From positions 1 to 18,097 of the forward strand of contig JAPUIL010000614.1 of the NCBI GenBank assembly GCA_027297085.1: a DNA stretch of 18,097 nt. Reading direction: 5' to 3'. The notes beneath the pieces are model-generated. The model was not told the origin of the DNA, did not search any database, and worked only from the letters and a program-made list of their open reading frames with translations. The translations under genes and the position numbers were made by a program. Shown here piece by piece: positions 1-8,136 of the stretch. This stretch comes from Verrucomicrobiota bacterium. GTDB taxonomy: Bacteria; Verrucomicrobiota; Verrucomicrobiia; Opitutales; UBA2995. How positions within the stretch are numbered: the stretch's first letter is position 1; each line of letters begins with the position of its first letter.

Positions 1-246
1 TCTGAAGCGCCCAAAGCCGAAAAGCCAAAGGCCGAAGAGCCTGAAGCCGAAAAGCCAAAGACCGAAGAACCTAAAGCCGAAAAGCCGAAGACCGAAGAAC
101 CTAAAGCCGAAGCACCAAAGTCTGAAGCGCCCAAAGCCGAAGAACCTAAAGCCGAAAAGCCGAAGCCTGTAGAACCTAAGGCTGAAAAGGCCAAAGCCGA
201 AGAAACCAAGGCGGAAGCTCCTAAATCCGAGAAAGTTGAAGCTCCT
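1..246 (+). repeat. 15-bp coding tandem repeats (xExPK pentapeptides) in the rpsK extension
   Basis: About 16 consecutive pentapeptide units can be read in frame 1, for example [20 protein letters not shown] and AEKAK, followed by degenerate units. At DNA level the units are 15 bp, often paired into a 30-bp period: 61-81 closely matches 91-111. The block 1-21 recurs exactly at 121-141, which suggests expansion by slippage or unequal recombination. Lys/Pro and Glu alternate, so the segment should be extended and disordered, like the Glu-Pro/Lys-Pro linkers of TonB-type proteins. It begins before the window, so the total copy number is unknown. Confidence 0.85.
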
Positions 247-744
247 AAGGCTGACGGCAAAAAGGAAGGCGAGCCCGCCGAAGCTGTTGCTTCCGAAGGA
301 TCAAAAGAGGAAGAAAAGAAGGAGGCCACCACAGTGAAGGATCTCCTTAGCGACGGCCTTGGCAATATAAAGGTTCGCCGTGCCAAAGGCAGCAAGAATA
401 TAACCCACGGAGTGGTGCATGTAATTGCGACCTTTAATAATACCAAAGTCACCGTGACAGACACCAAAGGAAACGTTATTTCCTGGAGCAGTGCCGGTAA
501 ATGTAATTTCCGTGGATCACGCAAATCCACCGCTTATGCCGCTCAGGTTGTCACTCAAGATGCCACCCGTGCCGCCATGGCCCACGGTTTGAAAGAAGTT
601 GAAGTTCACCTCAAAGGGCCAGGTTTGGGAAGAGATTCTGCCGTCCGTGCCTTGCAAGCGCTTGGTATGATCATTGTCGCTATCGTAGATAAGACGCCCG
701 TTCCTCACAATGGTTGCCGCCCTCCAAAACGCCGCCGCGTATAA
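1..744 (+). CDS. rpsK: 30S ribosomal protein S11 with long repetitive N-terminal extension (5' end outside window)
   Basis: S11 is a 30S platform protein that contacts 16S rRNA near the mRNA exit region. The canonical domain is encoded from about 334 to the stop: it shows FNNT, the FRGSRKST block, [14 protein letters not shown] and the C-terminal [13 protein letters not shown] signature. Bacterial S11 is usually about 129 residues, and from the GTG at 334 the product would be 136. The same frame is open with no stop back to base 1. It adds at least 111 residues rich in Lys, Glu, Pro and Ala, organised as xExPK pentapeptides, so the true start may lie upstream of the window. Internal initiation at GTG 334 is also possible because AAGGAGG precedes it by 8 nt. 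The next gene, rpsD, starts 20 bp downstream, in the standard alpha-operon order. Identity of the S11 domain is certain. Which start or starts are used is open. Confidence 0.95.
   Translation, partial: SEAPKAEKPKAEEPEAEKPKTEEPKAEKPKTEEPKAEAPKSEAPKAEEPKAEKPKPVEPKAEKAKAEETKAEAPKSEKVEAPKADGKKEGEPAEAVASEGSKEEEKKEATTVKDLLSDGLGNIKVRRAKGSKNITHGVVHVIATFNNTKVTVTDTKGNVISWSSAGKCNFRGSRKSTAYAAQVVTQDATRAAMAHGLKEVEVHLKGPGLGRDSAVRALQALGMIIVAIVDKTPVPHNGCRPPKRRRV
318..336 (+). promoter_or_regulatory. Internal Shine-Dalgarno and GTG start within rpsK
   Basis: AAGGAGG occupies 319-325, with 8 nt between it and the GTG at 334-336. Initiation here would give a 136-residue protein of nearly canonical S11 length. 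Most other starts in the window have no SD, which makes this perfect one notable. The bases also encode Lys-Glu-Ala in the extension, so chance cannot be excluded. Confidence 0.5.
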
Positions 745-764
745 TTTTTTAAGTATCATTTAGT

Positions 765-1373
765 ATGTCTCGTTACACAGGACCCACCACCCGTATCAAT
801 CGCCGTTTTGGAATGGCGATTTTTCCGCCTAACAAAGCATTTGAGCGCAAGGGCTATCCACCCGGGGTTCATGGCCCTCGCCTTCGTCGCAAACAAAGTG
901 ACTACTCGATCGGGCTGAATGAAAAGCAAAAGCTTCGCTTTATGTATGGCATGACTGAAAAACAGTTTCGCCGTACCTTCGAACAGGCAAAGCGAGCCAA
1001 GGGTGTAACCGGGGAAGTTTTCCTGCAACGCCTGGAAACCCGGCTGGATAATGTTATCTACCGTTTGAATCTTGCTAAGACCCGTTCCAGTGCCCGTCAG
1101 TTCGTCAACCACGGACACATCAAAGTCAACGGACACAAGGTGGACATTTCCAGTTATCAAGTAGAAGCTGGTGACGAAATCGAAGTCAAGGATTCGACTT
1201 CTTCACGGCAGCTTGCCACCCGTGCGTTGGACGAAACCCGCGCCCGCACTATTCCTGACTGGGCTTCCCTCGCGGAAGACACCTTTAAAGGAAAAATTAA
1301 CCGTCTGCCTTCTCGTGACGAGATTGAGGTAGGCATCAATGAGCAGCTCATTGTTGAATTTTACAGCCGTTAG
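765..1373 (+). CDS. rpsD: 30S ribosomal protein S4
   Basis: S4 is a primary 16S rRNA-binding protein that nucleates assembly of the 30S body, and in many bacteria it represses its own operon. The 202-residue length is standard. The N-terminal domain (1-90) has the RYTGP start, the KGYPPGVHG block and the LRFMYGMTEKQF helix. The S4 RNA-binding domain covers about 91-150, with RLDNVIYRL, ARQFVNHGHIKVNG and the VEAGDEIEV strand. The protein ends in LIVEFYSR. The N-terminus has none of the zinc-binding cysteines found in the C+ form of S4. It lies 20 bp after rpsK and 42 bp before rpoA. No SD is visible; the upstream bases are AT-rich (ATCATTTAGT before the ATG). Confidence 0.98.
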   Translation: MSRYTGPTTRINRRFGMAIFPPNKAFERKGYPPGVHGPRLRRKQSDYSIGLNEKQKLRFMYGMTEKQFRRTFEQAKRAKGVTGEVFLQRLETRLDNVIYRLNLAKTRSSARQFVNHGHIKVNGHKVDISSYQVEAGDEIEVKDSTSSRQLATRALDETRARTIPDWASLAEDTFKGKINRLPSRDEIEVGINEQLIVEFYSR

Positions 1374-1415
1374 TTTTTACACACTTATACACTAATAATT
1401 ATCTCCTATTGTTTT

Positions 1416-2414
1416 ATGGCCACTCGATTAGGAAAATTCGAAATACCAAACCGCCTCACGAAAGACGAAGAGAGCTCCAATGAAACTTATGCTAAGTTCG
1501 TAGCCGAACCTTTCGAAGCTGGTTATGGGCATACCATCGGCAATACATTGCGCCGTGTACTTCTTAGCTCTATTGAAGGAGCCGCGATTTCTTCGATCAA
1601 AATTGAAGGCGTTAATCATGAATTCCAGAGTGTTGACGGAATTGTTGAGGACATCACGGACGTGGTACTGAACCTCAAGAAAATCCTCCTGATCAATCAT
1701 AAGCGGGAATCGATTAAGCTTCTGCTAGATGTGACCAAGGAAGGAGAAGTCACGGCAGCTGATATTCAGCCCGACTCCAATATTGAGATTATCAATCCCG
1801 ATCAGGTTATTTGCACGCTCGACCATGAACAACGTCTGTTCGCCGAGTTGGAAGTTAAGGTAGGCCGTGGGTATGTTCCTGGAGATGAGAACAAATCTGA
1901 AGAAGATCCGATTGGCGTTATCCCCATCGATTGTCTTTACAGCCCGGTGCGTCTTGTAAAATACAGCGTTGAGAATACCCGGGTGGGTCAAATAACCGAT
2001 TACGACAAATTGATTCTGGAAATTACTACTGATGGACGGATCACTCCAGACGATGCTCTGAAACACGCAGCTTCAATCCTGAAGCACCACCTGGATGTCT
2101 TCGACAAGGTGAGCGATGAAGACATTGAGTTCGAAAGCGAAGGATCAGAAGTCAGCGAAGAGCAAAACAAGCTTCGCAAGCTGCTCAACATGAGTGTCAA
2201 CGAAATCGAACTTTCCGTGCGTGCAGCCAACTGCTTAAACAACGCCAACATTACGACCGTTGGTGAATTGGCCATGAAGTCGGAGCAAGAGATGCTCAAG
2301 TACCGCAACTTCGGTAAAAAATCTCTGAATGAAATTAAAGCCAAACTGGAACAACTCGGCCTGTCGTTGGGGATGAAAATTGATGAGCGCCTCCTTGATA
2401 CCCGGATCGACTAA
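1416..2414 (+). CDS. rpoA: DNA-directed RNA polymerase subunit alpha
   Basis: RpoA dimerises to scaffold assembly of RNA polymerase, and its C-terminal domain contacts UP elements and activators. The 332-residue length is typical. The N-terminal domain (about 1-230) shows the GYGHTIGNTLRRVLLSS assembly motif near residues 36-52 and the late segment ILKHHLDVF. An acidic linker (about 231-252) leads to the C-terminal domain. That domain carries VRAANCLNN, with Arg269 and Asn272 at the positions of the DNA-contacting residues of E. coli alpha, and the helix-hairpin-helix NFGKKSLNEIK. The gene sits in standard order between rpsD and rplQ. There is no SD before the ATG; the upstream stretch is pyrimidine-rich (CTCCTATTGTTTT). 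Confidence 0.98.
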   Translation: MATRLGKFEIPNRLTKDEESSNETYAKFVAEPFEAGYGHTIGNTLRRVLLSSIEGAAISSIKIEGVNHEFQSVDGIVEDITDVVLNLKKILLINHKRESIKLLLDVTKEGEVTAADIQPDSNIEIINPDQVICTLDHEQRLFAELEVKVGRGYVPGDENKSEEDPIGVIPIDCLYSPVRLVKYSVENTRVGQITDYDKLILEITTDGRITPDDALKHAASILKHHLDVFDKVSDEDIEFESEGSEVSEEQNKLRKLLNMSVNEIELSVRAANCLNNANITTVGELAMKSEQEMLKYRNFGKKSLNEIKAKLEQLGLSLGMKIDERLLDTRID

Positions 2415-2434
2415 GTTCCTACTGTTCATTCAAA

Positions 2435-3022
2435 ATGCGCCATTTAAAACACAGACATGAATTAGGGGTAAAGAAAGCCCACCGCATGGCCCTTATGGCC
2501 AACCTCGCGTGTGCTCTCATTAAAGAAGGCCGTATCAAAACGACCTTGGCCAAAGCCAAGGCTCTACGCCCCTTTGCTGAAAAGTTGGTTACCCTGGCAA
2601 AACACGGAACTCTGGCTGACCGCCGGTTGGCCAATAGCAAGTTGCGCAATAAGGAAGCGTTGCAATTGCTCTTCAATGAAAAAGTAGAAGAGTTTAAAGA
2701 CCGGCCCGGAGGGTATACTCGTATTTACAAGATTGGTAATCGCCTCGGTGACGCTGCGGAGATGGCCATTATCGAACTCATTCCTGCCGCCGACGAAGGT
2801 TATGGGAAGAGAAAAAAGAAAAAGGCCAAAAAAGCTGCCAAGAAAACGGTTGAAGAAAAGCCGGTAGAAGTAGAAGTCGCGGCAGAAGCTGAGATAGAAG
2901 AGCCTGAAGCCGAAGGGGAAGAAAAGAAAACCGAAGAACCGGTTGCGGACGCAGAGGAAGCTCCGGACGCTGAAGCCGCCGCTGAAGAAGAACCCCCCGC
3001 CGAGGAAGAAACCAAGCAATAA
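2435..3022 (+). CDS. rplQ: 50S ribosomal protein L17 with charged C-terminal extension
   Basis: L17 is a 50S protein near the polypeptide exit tunnel. Residues 1-118 are the canonical domain: it opens MRHLKHRHELGVKKAHR, continues through LIKEGRIKTTLAKAK, and ends in the GGYTRIYKIGNRLGDAAEMAIIEL block. Typical L17 is about 120 residues and this protein has 195. The extra 77 residues are strongly biased: a basic stretch at about 125-137 (KRKKKKAKKAAKK), then an acidic Glu/Ala/Pro stretch to the end. The tail is probably disordered. It recalls the charged extension on S11 in the same operon. The gene follows rpoA by 20 bp, has no SD, and is the last ribosomal gene before a hairpin. Confidence 0.97.
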   Translation: MRHLKHRHELGVKKAHRMALMANLACALIKEGRIKTTLAKAKALRPFAEKLVTLAKHGTLADRRLANSKLRNKEALQLLFNEKVEEFKDRPGGYTRIYKIGNRLGDAAEMAIIELIPAADEGYGKRKKKKAKKAAKKTVEEKPVEVEVAAEAEIEEPEAEGEEKKTEEPVADAEEAPDAEAAAEEEPPAEEETKQ

Positions 3023-3056
3023 CCTTTGGAGGACTTTTTACTATAAACTCTTTTTC

Positions 3057-3085
3057 CCAACGCGCCTGAAATCCGGGCGCGTTGG
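3057..3085 (+). terminator. Hairpin after rplQ, probable end of the ribosomal operon
   Basis: A perfect 10-bp stem pairs CCAACGCGCC (3057-3066) with GGCGCGTTGG (3076-3085) around a 9-nt loop. It starts 34 bp after the rplQ stop. The downstream tract is only TGTTT, so termination may be partial. The 3' arm ends 8 nt before the ATG of the next gene, so the hairpin could also affect translation of that gene. Confidence 0.6.
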
Positions 3086-3093
3086 TGTTTACG

Positions 3094-3327
3094 ATGATTC
3101 CCATTAGCCTGGCAGACGGATTTTTTATTTACCTCATCCTGGGGATAGGAATGGTTTTCGGCTTGTGGGCTTACTACGATTTCCGGGATAAAAATTTGTA
3201 TCAGGCTGAGCGGTCAAAAACAGTTTATCACTGTGTCAAATGCGGCAAGATTTATGCTGATAAGATGGGAGTGAAACAGTCCAATTGCCCACGCTGCAAA
3301 TTTAAAAACACTCATTTGCAATTCTGA
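3094..3327 (+). CDS. Small membrane protein with C-terminal zinc ribbon
   Basis: The product is 77 residues and I do not recognise a named family. Residues about 8-28 form one hydrophobic membrane segment ([19 protein letters not shown]). A short charged linker follows. The C-terminal domain has two CxxC knuckles (Cys47/Cys50 and Cys65/Cys68), spaced like a rubredoxin-type or ribosomal-type zinc ribbon. The segment is probably a signal anchor; by the positive-inside rule the Arg/Lys-rich linker places the ribbon in the cytoplasm. The ATG at 3094 is preferred over an in-frame TTG at 3082, which would lie inside the preceding hairpin. The gene ends 2 bp before guaA, so the two are probably cotranscribed. 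Function is unknown. Confidence 0.75.
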   Translation: MIPISLADGFFIYLILGIGMVFGLWAYYDFRDKNLYQAERSKTVYHCVKCGKIYADKMGVKQSNCPRCKFKNTHLQF

Positions 3328-3329
3328 TT

Positions 3330-4868
3330 ATGGCCGAAGTTGTCGCCGTTCTAGATTTTGGTTCCCAATACACGCAGGTCATCGCACGCCGGCTGAGAGA
3401 ATGCCAGGTCTACTCGAAAGTATATCCGTTTTTTACGACCGCGGAGTCGCTCAAGGAGGAGGGTGTTAAAGGAATTATCCTCTCTGGAGGTCCCTCCAGT
3501 GTGTTTGCTGAAACTGCGCCGAAACCGGACACGGCTATTTTCAATTTAGAGGTGCCCGTAATGGGTATCTGTTACGGACTCCAATTGCTGGGTTTTCTGT
3601 TGGGAGGTAAGGCCGAGCACAGTGAGGAACGCGAATACGGTAAGGGAACTTTAACGATCACGGAAGACAGTCCGCTCTTCGAAGGCATTAACAAAACCAT
3701 CCGGGTTTGGAATTCTCATGGCGATAAACTGACTCAACTTCCGGAAGGATTCAAACCCGTTGCCAGTACAGAAAATAGTGCATTCGCGGCCATTGAAAAC
3801 CGGGAGCGCAATTTCTATGGATTGCAATTTCACCCCGAGGTGTTTCATACCGAGCAGGGAACGGATATCATTCGAAATTTTGTTTTTTCCATCTGCGGGT
3901 GTACCGGAGATTGGACGATGGAAAGCTACATCGAAAGCTCGATAGCCGCCATTCACGAACGTGTAGGCGACAAGAAAGTGATTCTCGGATTAAGTGGAGG
4001 CGTCGATAGCTCTGTCGCCGCGAAATTGATCCACGATGCCATCGGACCTCAACTCACCTGTGTGTTCGTCGATAATGGATTGCTTCGAAAGAAGGAACGT
4101 GAAGCGGTGGAAAAGCTCTATGGCGATCACTTCCAGATCAATCTTGTGGTTGCGGATTCATCTGAGCTCTTCCTCGGTCGCTTGGCGGGAGTTACGGATC
4201 CTGAACAGAAGCGCAAAATAATCGGCAACACCTTTATCGAGGTATTCGAATCAGAGGTCGATAAAATCGGTGAAGTGGACTTTCTGGCACAGGGGACCAT
4301 TTATCCTGATATCATCGAAAGCCTCCCCATTGACGGAAATCCGGCTTCCTTGATAAAAAGCCATCATAATGTAGGTGGGCTGCCGGAGCGCATGAAACTC
4401 AAGATACTCGAACCACTCAACCAATTGTTTAAGGATGAAGTGCGTCTGCTGGGAAAGAGCCTTGGTCTGCCGGACAATGTAGTCTGGAGGCAGCCTTTCC
4501 CGGGTCCCGGATTGGCGGTTCGGATTTTGGGCGATATCACCGCCGATAATTTAAAGGTTCTGCGAGGAGCCGATGCCATCTTGCTCGAAGAAATGAAAAA
4601 GGCGGACATGTATTACAAGGTATGGCAGTCTTTCGCTGTTTTCCTTCCCGTTCGAACTGTTGGAGTGATGGGGGATGAAAGAACTTACGACAATGTCATC
4701 GCTTTAAGAATTGTTGAGAGCGTGGATGCCATGACTGCTGACTGGGCTCAACTCGACCATGACCTGCTCGCCAAAATTTCCAATCGTATCATCAACGAGG
4801 TCAAGGGTGTGAATCGAGTAGTGCTCGATATCAGTTCAAAACCACCTAGTACCATCGAGTGGGAATAA
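3330..4868 (+). CDS. guaA: GMP synthase (glutamine-hydrolysing)
   Basis: GuaA converts XMP, ATP and glutamine to GMP in the last step of guanine nucleotide synthesis. The 512-residue length is typical of the fused two-domain enzyme. The class I glutamine amidotransferase domain (about 1-190) has the nucleophile Cys81 in GICYGLQ and the His168/Glu170 pair in QFHPE. The ATP-pyrophosphatase domain follows, with the P-loop SGGVDSS at 222-228. The C-terminal dimerisation domain has the XMP-binding stretch FPGPGLAVR and ends in the conserved PPSTIEWE. It starts 2 bp after the zinc-ribbon gene and no SD is seen. No terminator is evident before the next gene 67 bp downstream, so read-through is possible. 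Confidence 0.98.
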   Translation: MAEVVAVLDFGSQYTQVIARRLRECQVYSKVYPFFTTAESLKEEGVKGIILSGGPSSVFAETAPKPDTAIFNLEVPVMGICYGLQLLGFLLGGKAEHSEEREYGKGTLTITEDSPLFEGINKTIRVWNSHGDKLTQLPEGFKPVASTENSAFAAIENRERNFYGLQFHPEVFHTEQGTDIIRNFVFSICGCTGDWTMESYIESSIAAIHERVGDKKVILGLSGGVDSSVAAKLIHDAIGPQLTCVFVDNGLLRKKEREAVEKLYGDHFQINLVVADSSELFLGRLAGVTDPEQKRKIIGNTFIEVFESEVDKIGEVDFLAQGTIYPDIIESLPIDGNPASLIKSHHNVGGLPERMKLKILEPLNQLFKDEVRLLGKSLGLPDNVVWRQPFPGPGLAVRILGDITADNLKVLRGADAILLEEMKKADMYYKVWQSFAVFLPVRTVGVMGDERTYDNVIALRIVESVDAMTADWAQLDHDLLAKISNRIINEVKGVNRVVLDISSKPPSTIEWE

Positions 4869-4935
4869 CTTAAGATTTGGGTTGAACATTGGACGAATAT
4901 TGGAGTCCTATAGCGTCTGTCCCTATGACTCGACC

Positions 4936-5718
4936 ATGAACTTCGATTCTATTAAAACTCCTTTTTTGCGTATCCTGCCAAAGGTGTTTTTGGTTCCTGT
5001 AATTGCCAGCGTTTTGCTCGGTGCTTTTAGCTTTGGTGCTCAGGCAGATCCCCAAGTAACGGCCATATTAACAAAAGCTCGAAGCTACATTGGAAAGGAG
5101 ACCGTGCTGAATGAGATTCAAACTCTGCGCTTCAGAGGCACAATTTCCACTCCCGAAGGAGATCAAACCGCCATTGTAATTAATTTGCGATCACCCCATA
5201 AGCAATTGCAGATCCTTACTAGTAAGGAAGTAGTGCAGGAGGTTGGTCTCAATGACTATGAGGCCTGGAAAAAAGTATACCGGATCAATCAACCAGATAT
5301 CTACCAGCTAATTCCTTATACGACTGATCAGTTGAAGCGAGTAAGAGCTAATACCTTTGAAAATTTAAATTTCTTTTCGCCGGTAACCAGTTATAACCGT
5401 AAACTGGAATACGCCGGTCAAGAGACTATCGATGGTGAGGTGGTTGATAGAGTAAAAGTCATTTATGGAAGTATCTTTTATATTCGATATTTTAAGCGCT
5501 CCAATGGGCAGTTGTTGCTGACTGAAATCGAAACCGGGGAGCGCATTCAGGAAAGCGGAGAAATGAATGTTGGAGGCGTACGATTTCCAGATACGTTAAC
5601 GTCCTACATCGACGGTAAGGAAATCCATCGAATTGTGTTTGACTCCATTGAAGTAAATCCAGACTTGGATGAATCCCTCTTCACGCAGCCAGCACTCCCT
5701 GGTCCGAGGAAAAAATAG
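4936..5718 (+). CDS. LolA-like exported protein (outer-membrane lipoprotein-sorting fold)
   Basis: The product is 260 residues from the ATG at 4936. An in-frame TTG at 4882 would put 18 non-signal residues ahead of the signal peptide. Residues about 1-37 look like a Sec signal peptide: basic residues, then FLVPVIASVLLGAFSFGAQA with an AxA cleavage site. The mature part reads as beta strands typical of the LolA/LolB-like half-barrel: RFRGTISTPEGDQ, DYEAWKKVYRIN, DGEVVDRVKVIYG and a closing IEVNPDLDESLF segment, which is common in LolA-like proteins. Such proteins bind lipoproteins or lipids in the periplasm, but this one may not be the true LolA chaperone. Its TAG stop directly abuts the hisD ATG, which points to translational coupling even though the functions are unrelated. 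Confidence 0.75.
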   Translation: MNFDSIKTPFLRILPKVFLVPVIASVLLGAFSFGAQADPQVTAILTKARSYIGKETVLNEIQTLRFRGTISTPEGDQTAIVINLRSPHKQLQILTSKEVVQEVGLNDYEAWKKVYRINQPDIYQLIPYTTDQLKRVRANTFENLNFFSPVTSYNRKLEYAGQETIDGEVVDRVKVIYGSIFYIRYFKRSNGQLLLTEIETGERIQESGEMNVGGVRFPDTLTSYIDGKEIHRIVFDSIEVNPDLDESLFTQPALPGPRKK

Positions 5719-7014
5719 ATGCCTGTCTTAACCTTTGGAACGGCTGGCTTCTTAAAACGGCTAAAGTCGTTTGCCGAAGATGCCGCGGGTTCCCCGCAGG
5801 TGGAATCCATCGTATCCGGAATCATCAATTCAGTTCGGACGGGGGGAGACAAAGCACTGTTTGATATAACGGAGAAACTCGATGGCCCCCGGTTGACAGC
5901 CAAAACTCTCAAGCTGACTGACGCTGAATTGAAGAGGGGCGAAAATAGTCTTACCGCCAAGGATAAGAGGGCCATCCGGGAGTCAATCCGTTGTGTCAAA
6001 GCCTTCAACCGGAAATCCGTTCCAAAGAATTGGACAGCTAAGAACCTGCACGGAGCAAGCGTGGGGGAGCGCTTTTATCCGATCAATCGTGTGGGGATTT
6101 ACGTGCCCGGTGGCAGTGTGCCCTTGGTGTCTACGGTCATTATGACAACCACCTTGGCCAAGATAGCCAAAGTCCCGCAAATTTGTGTTTGTACGCCTCC
6201 CGATAAAGAGGGTGGCATCGCTCCAGCAATGGCGGGTGTTTTATCTCTCTGTGGAATTAGGGAGCTGTATAAAATTGGCGGTGCTCAAGCGGTTGCCGCC
6301 ATGGCCCTTGGCACAAAGTCCGTCCCGGCAGTCGATAAAATTTTTGGTCCCGGCAATGCGTTTGTGAACGAAGCCAAACGCCAGATGTTCGGAGTTGCGG
6401 GTATCGACCTTCTGCCTGGACCCAGTGAAGTGATGGTGATCGCCGATGCTGGCGCCCAACCGCAATTTGTGGCCGCGGACCTCTTGGCGCAAGCCGAGCA
6501 TGGGTCTGGAAAAGAGAAAATCTACCTGGTATCTACATCCGCTAAGCTGATAAGTGCTGTTGATTCGGCTATCGAGAAGCAACTGCCGGAGCTTTCACAT
6601 AAAGACGCTATTAGGCGAGTGCTGAAAAATAACTTTGCTATCATTCGGGTTCCCAATCTGGAAGCAGCGGCGGAAGTGGCTAATTTTGTGGCTCCGGAAC
6701 ATATGGAGTTACAAGTGGCATTCGATAAGATCGCCCAAATGACACGTCAAATTACCACTGCCGGAGCAATTTTTCAGGGTGGTTATACGGCAACCGCATT
6801 GGGTGATTTTACAGCCGGCCCGAGCCACGAGCTTCCAACCGGTCGAGTGGGTCGATTCTCAAGTGGACTCACCGTTGCAGACTTTTTCCGTAGAAGTAGC
6901 GTGGTTCATTATGAGAAGAACCACGTGAAGAAAGCCGCTGAGACTATCGACGTATTCTCACGGTTAGAAAAACTCGACGCCCACGGTAGATCTGTATCTA
7001 TTCGGGCAAAGTAA
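5719..7014 (+). CDS. hisD: Histidinol dehydrogenase
   Basis: HisD catalyses the last two steps of histidine synthesis, oxidising L-histidinol to L-histidine with NAD and a zinc ion. The 431-residue length is standard. Visible hallmarks are RVGIYVPGG (about 124-132), the GPGNAFVNEAKRQ block (210-222) and LPGPSEVMVIAD (232-243). The predicted zinc ligands are Gln258, His261, Asp363 and His422, and the catalytic pair Glu327/His328 lies in APEHMEL. All key residues known from the E. coli enzyme are present. The ATG follows the preceding stop with no gap (TAGATG), and a GAGGA at 5706-5710 gives a plausible SD. hisC follows after 21 bp. Confidence 0.98.
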   Translation: MPVLTFGTAGFLKRLKSFAEDAAGSPQVESIVSGIINSVRTGGDKALFDITEKLDGPRLTAKTLKLTDAELKRGENSLTAKDKRAIRESIRCVKAFNRKSVPKNWTAKNLHGASVGERFYPINRVGIYVPGGSVPLVSTVIMTTTLAKIAKVPQICVCTPPDKEGGIAPAMAGVLSLCGIRELYKIGGAQAVAAMALGTKSVPAVDKIFGPGNAFVNEAKRQMFGVAGIDLLPGPSEVMVIADAGAQPQFVAADLLAQAEHGSGKEKIYLVSTSAKLISAVDSAIEKQLPELSHKDAIRRVLKNNFAIIRVPNLEAAAEVANFVAPEHMELQVAFDKIAQMTRQITTAGAIFQGGYTATALGDFTAGPSHELPTGRVGRFSSGLTVADFFRRSSVVHYEKNHVKKAAETIDVFSRLEKLDAHGRSVSIRAK

Positions 7015-7035
7015 CGAGATCCACTCGCAATCACT

Positions 7036-8136
7036 ATGCAACCGATTCCGTCCATAATTGACCGGGCGCTTGCGCATGTCCAAGCGTTGGAAGCGTATGT
7101 ACCCGGAAAACAACCACAGGAGGCTGGTTGGATTAAGTTGAACACCAATGAGAATCCTTACCCGCCGAGCCCACGCGTGAAAACAAGCATCGCTAAGTTG
7201 ACTGGGGATCCTTTGAGGAAGTATCCAAATCCGATCAGTGCCAAGTTGAGAGAATCTTTAACTGCTCATTTTGAGTTACCGGGTGCGGATTGGGCTTTTG
7301 TGGGTAACGGTTCGGACGAAGTACTCAATCTTCTGATACGCGTCTTTTGCGACCAGGAGAAGAGTGGGGGATATATGGTTCCGAGTTACTCTTTATACCC
7401 TGTGCTTCTCGACATCCAGAATGCAAAGACGGTGGTTGTGCGTTACGATAGTTCCATGGAACTTCCTGTTAAGGATGTGGCGAATTGTGGTGCGCATATC
7501 TTCTTTCTTACTTCGCCCAATGCTCCAACCGGGGTGGGAATACCGGCGGATGCCATTCGCGAGTTGGCTGAAACCTTTCCAGGTATTCTGGTAGTGGACG
7601 AAGCCTACGGCGCCTTTGCGGAGGAAGATGCCGTATCTTTGGTTGAGAAATACTCCAATCTTTGTGTCACAAGAACATTTTCCAAGTCCCACTGCTTGGC
7701 AGGCATGCGTATTGGTTGTCTTCTGGGTAACCCGGACTTCGTGCAATTGCTCGACAAGGTGCGCGATAGTTACAACGTTAATGTCCTCTCTCAAGAGGTG
7801 GGTCTGGCTGCCCTTTCCGACACGGATTATTATGAGGGGGTGGTCACAAAAATTAAACAAACGCGCGATTTTTACATCAATGAATGGCAAGGAAAGGGTT
7901 GGTTCGTTTATCCGTCCCAGGCAAACTACATCTTTACCCAGCCGGTTAATTCCGTAGCTGAAAAGGGACCGGAGGTGGCCAAATCGTTGTTTGACTTTCT
8001 GCGGGGAGAAAAAATTCTGGTACGTTATTTTGGAAACGATCCTCTGACTGATTCCTTTCTTCGAATCAGTGTGGGCTCCGAATCCGACATGTTAACCTTA
8101 AGTGAAGCGATCGACCAATGGCTGAAAAACGCATAG
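7036..8136 (+). CDS. hisC: Histidinol-phosphate aminotransferase
   Basis: HisC is a PLP-dependent fold-type I aminotransferase that converts imidazole acetol phosphate and glutamate to L-histidinol phosphate. The 366-residue length is normal. Signatures are [13 protein letters not shown] near the N-terminus, RKYPNP, the [11 protein letters not shown] cofactor loop, SPNAPTG with Asn162, DEAYGAF with Asp188 and Tyr191, and the PLP lysine Lys217 in [14 protein letters not shown]. That lysine loop is slightly unusual: many HisC proteins read SKAFGLAGLR. There is no SD before the ATG. The 3' end overlaps hisB by 19 bp, which suggests translational coupling. Confidence 0.97.
   Translation: MQPIPSIIDRALAHVQALEAYVPGKQPQEAGWIKLNTNENPYPPSPRVKTSIAKLTGDPLRKYPNPISAKLRESLTAHFELPGADWAFVGNGSDEVLNLLIRVFCDQEKSGGYMVPSYSLYPVLLDIQNAKTVVVRYDSSMELPVKDVANCGAHIFFLTSPNAPTGVGIPADAIRELAETFPGILVVDEAYGAFAEEDAVSLVEKYSNLCVTRTFSKSHCLAGMRIGCLLGNPDFVQLLDKVRDSYNVNVLSQEVGLAALSDTDYYEGVVTKIKQTRDFYINEWQGKGWFVYPSQANYIFTQPVNSVAEKGPEVAKSLFDFLRGEKILVRYFGNDPLTDSFLRISVGSESDMLTLSEAIDQWLKNA

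Noticed and set aside
1..246. Short tandem repeats as a possible CRISPR array
   Set aside because: The 15-bp units are contiguous without spacers and keep an open reading frame with biased amino-acid composition.
756..1160. 134-codon minus-strand open frame opposite rpsD
   Set aside because: rpsD is unambiguous on the plus strand, and the antisense product has no recognisable domain.
2564..3104. Long minus-strand open frames opposite rplQ
   Set aside because: They are by-products of low-complexity Lys/Glu/Ala coding on the other strand and encode Phe/Ser/Leu-rich runs with no family resemblance.
7364..7957. Alternative-frame open frames inside hisC
   Set aside because: hisC is intact with all PLP-site motifs, and the overlapping frames show no family features.
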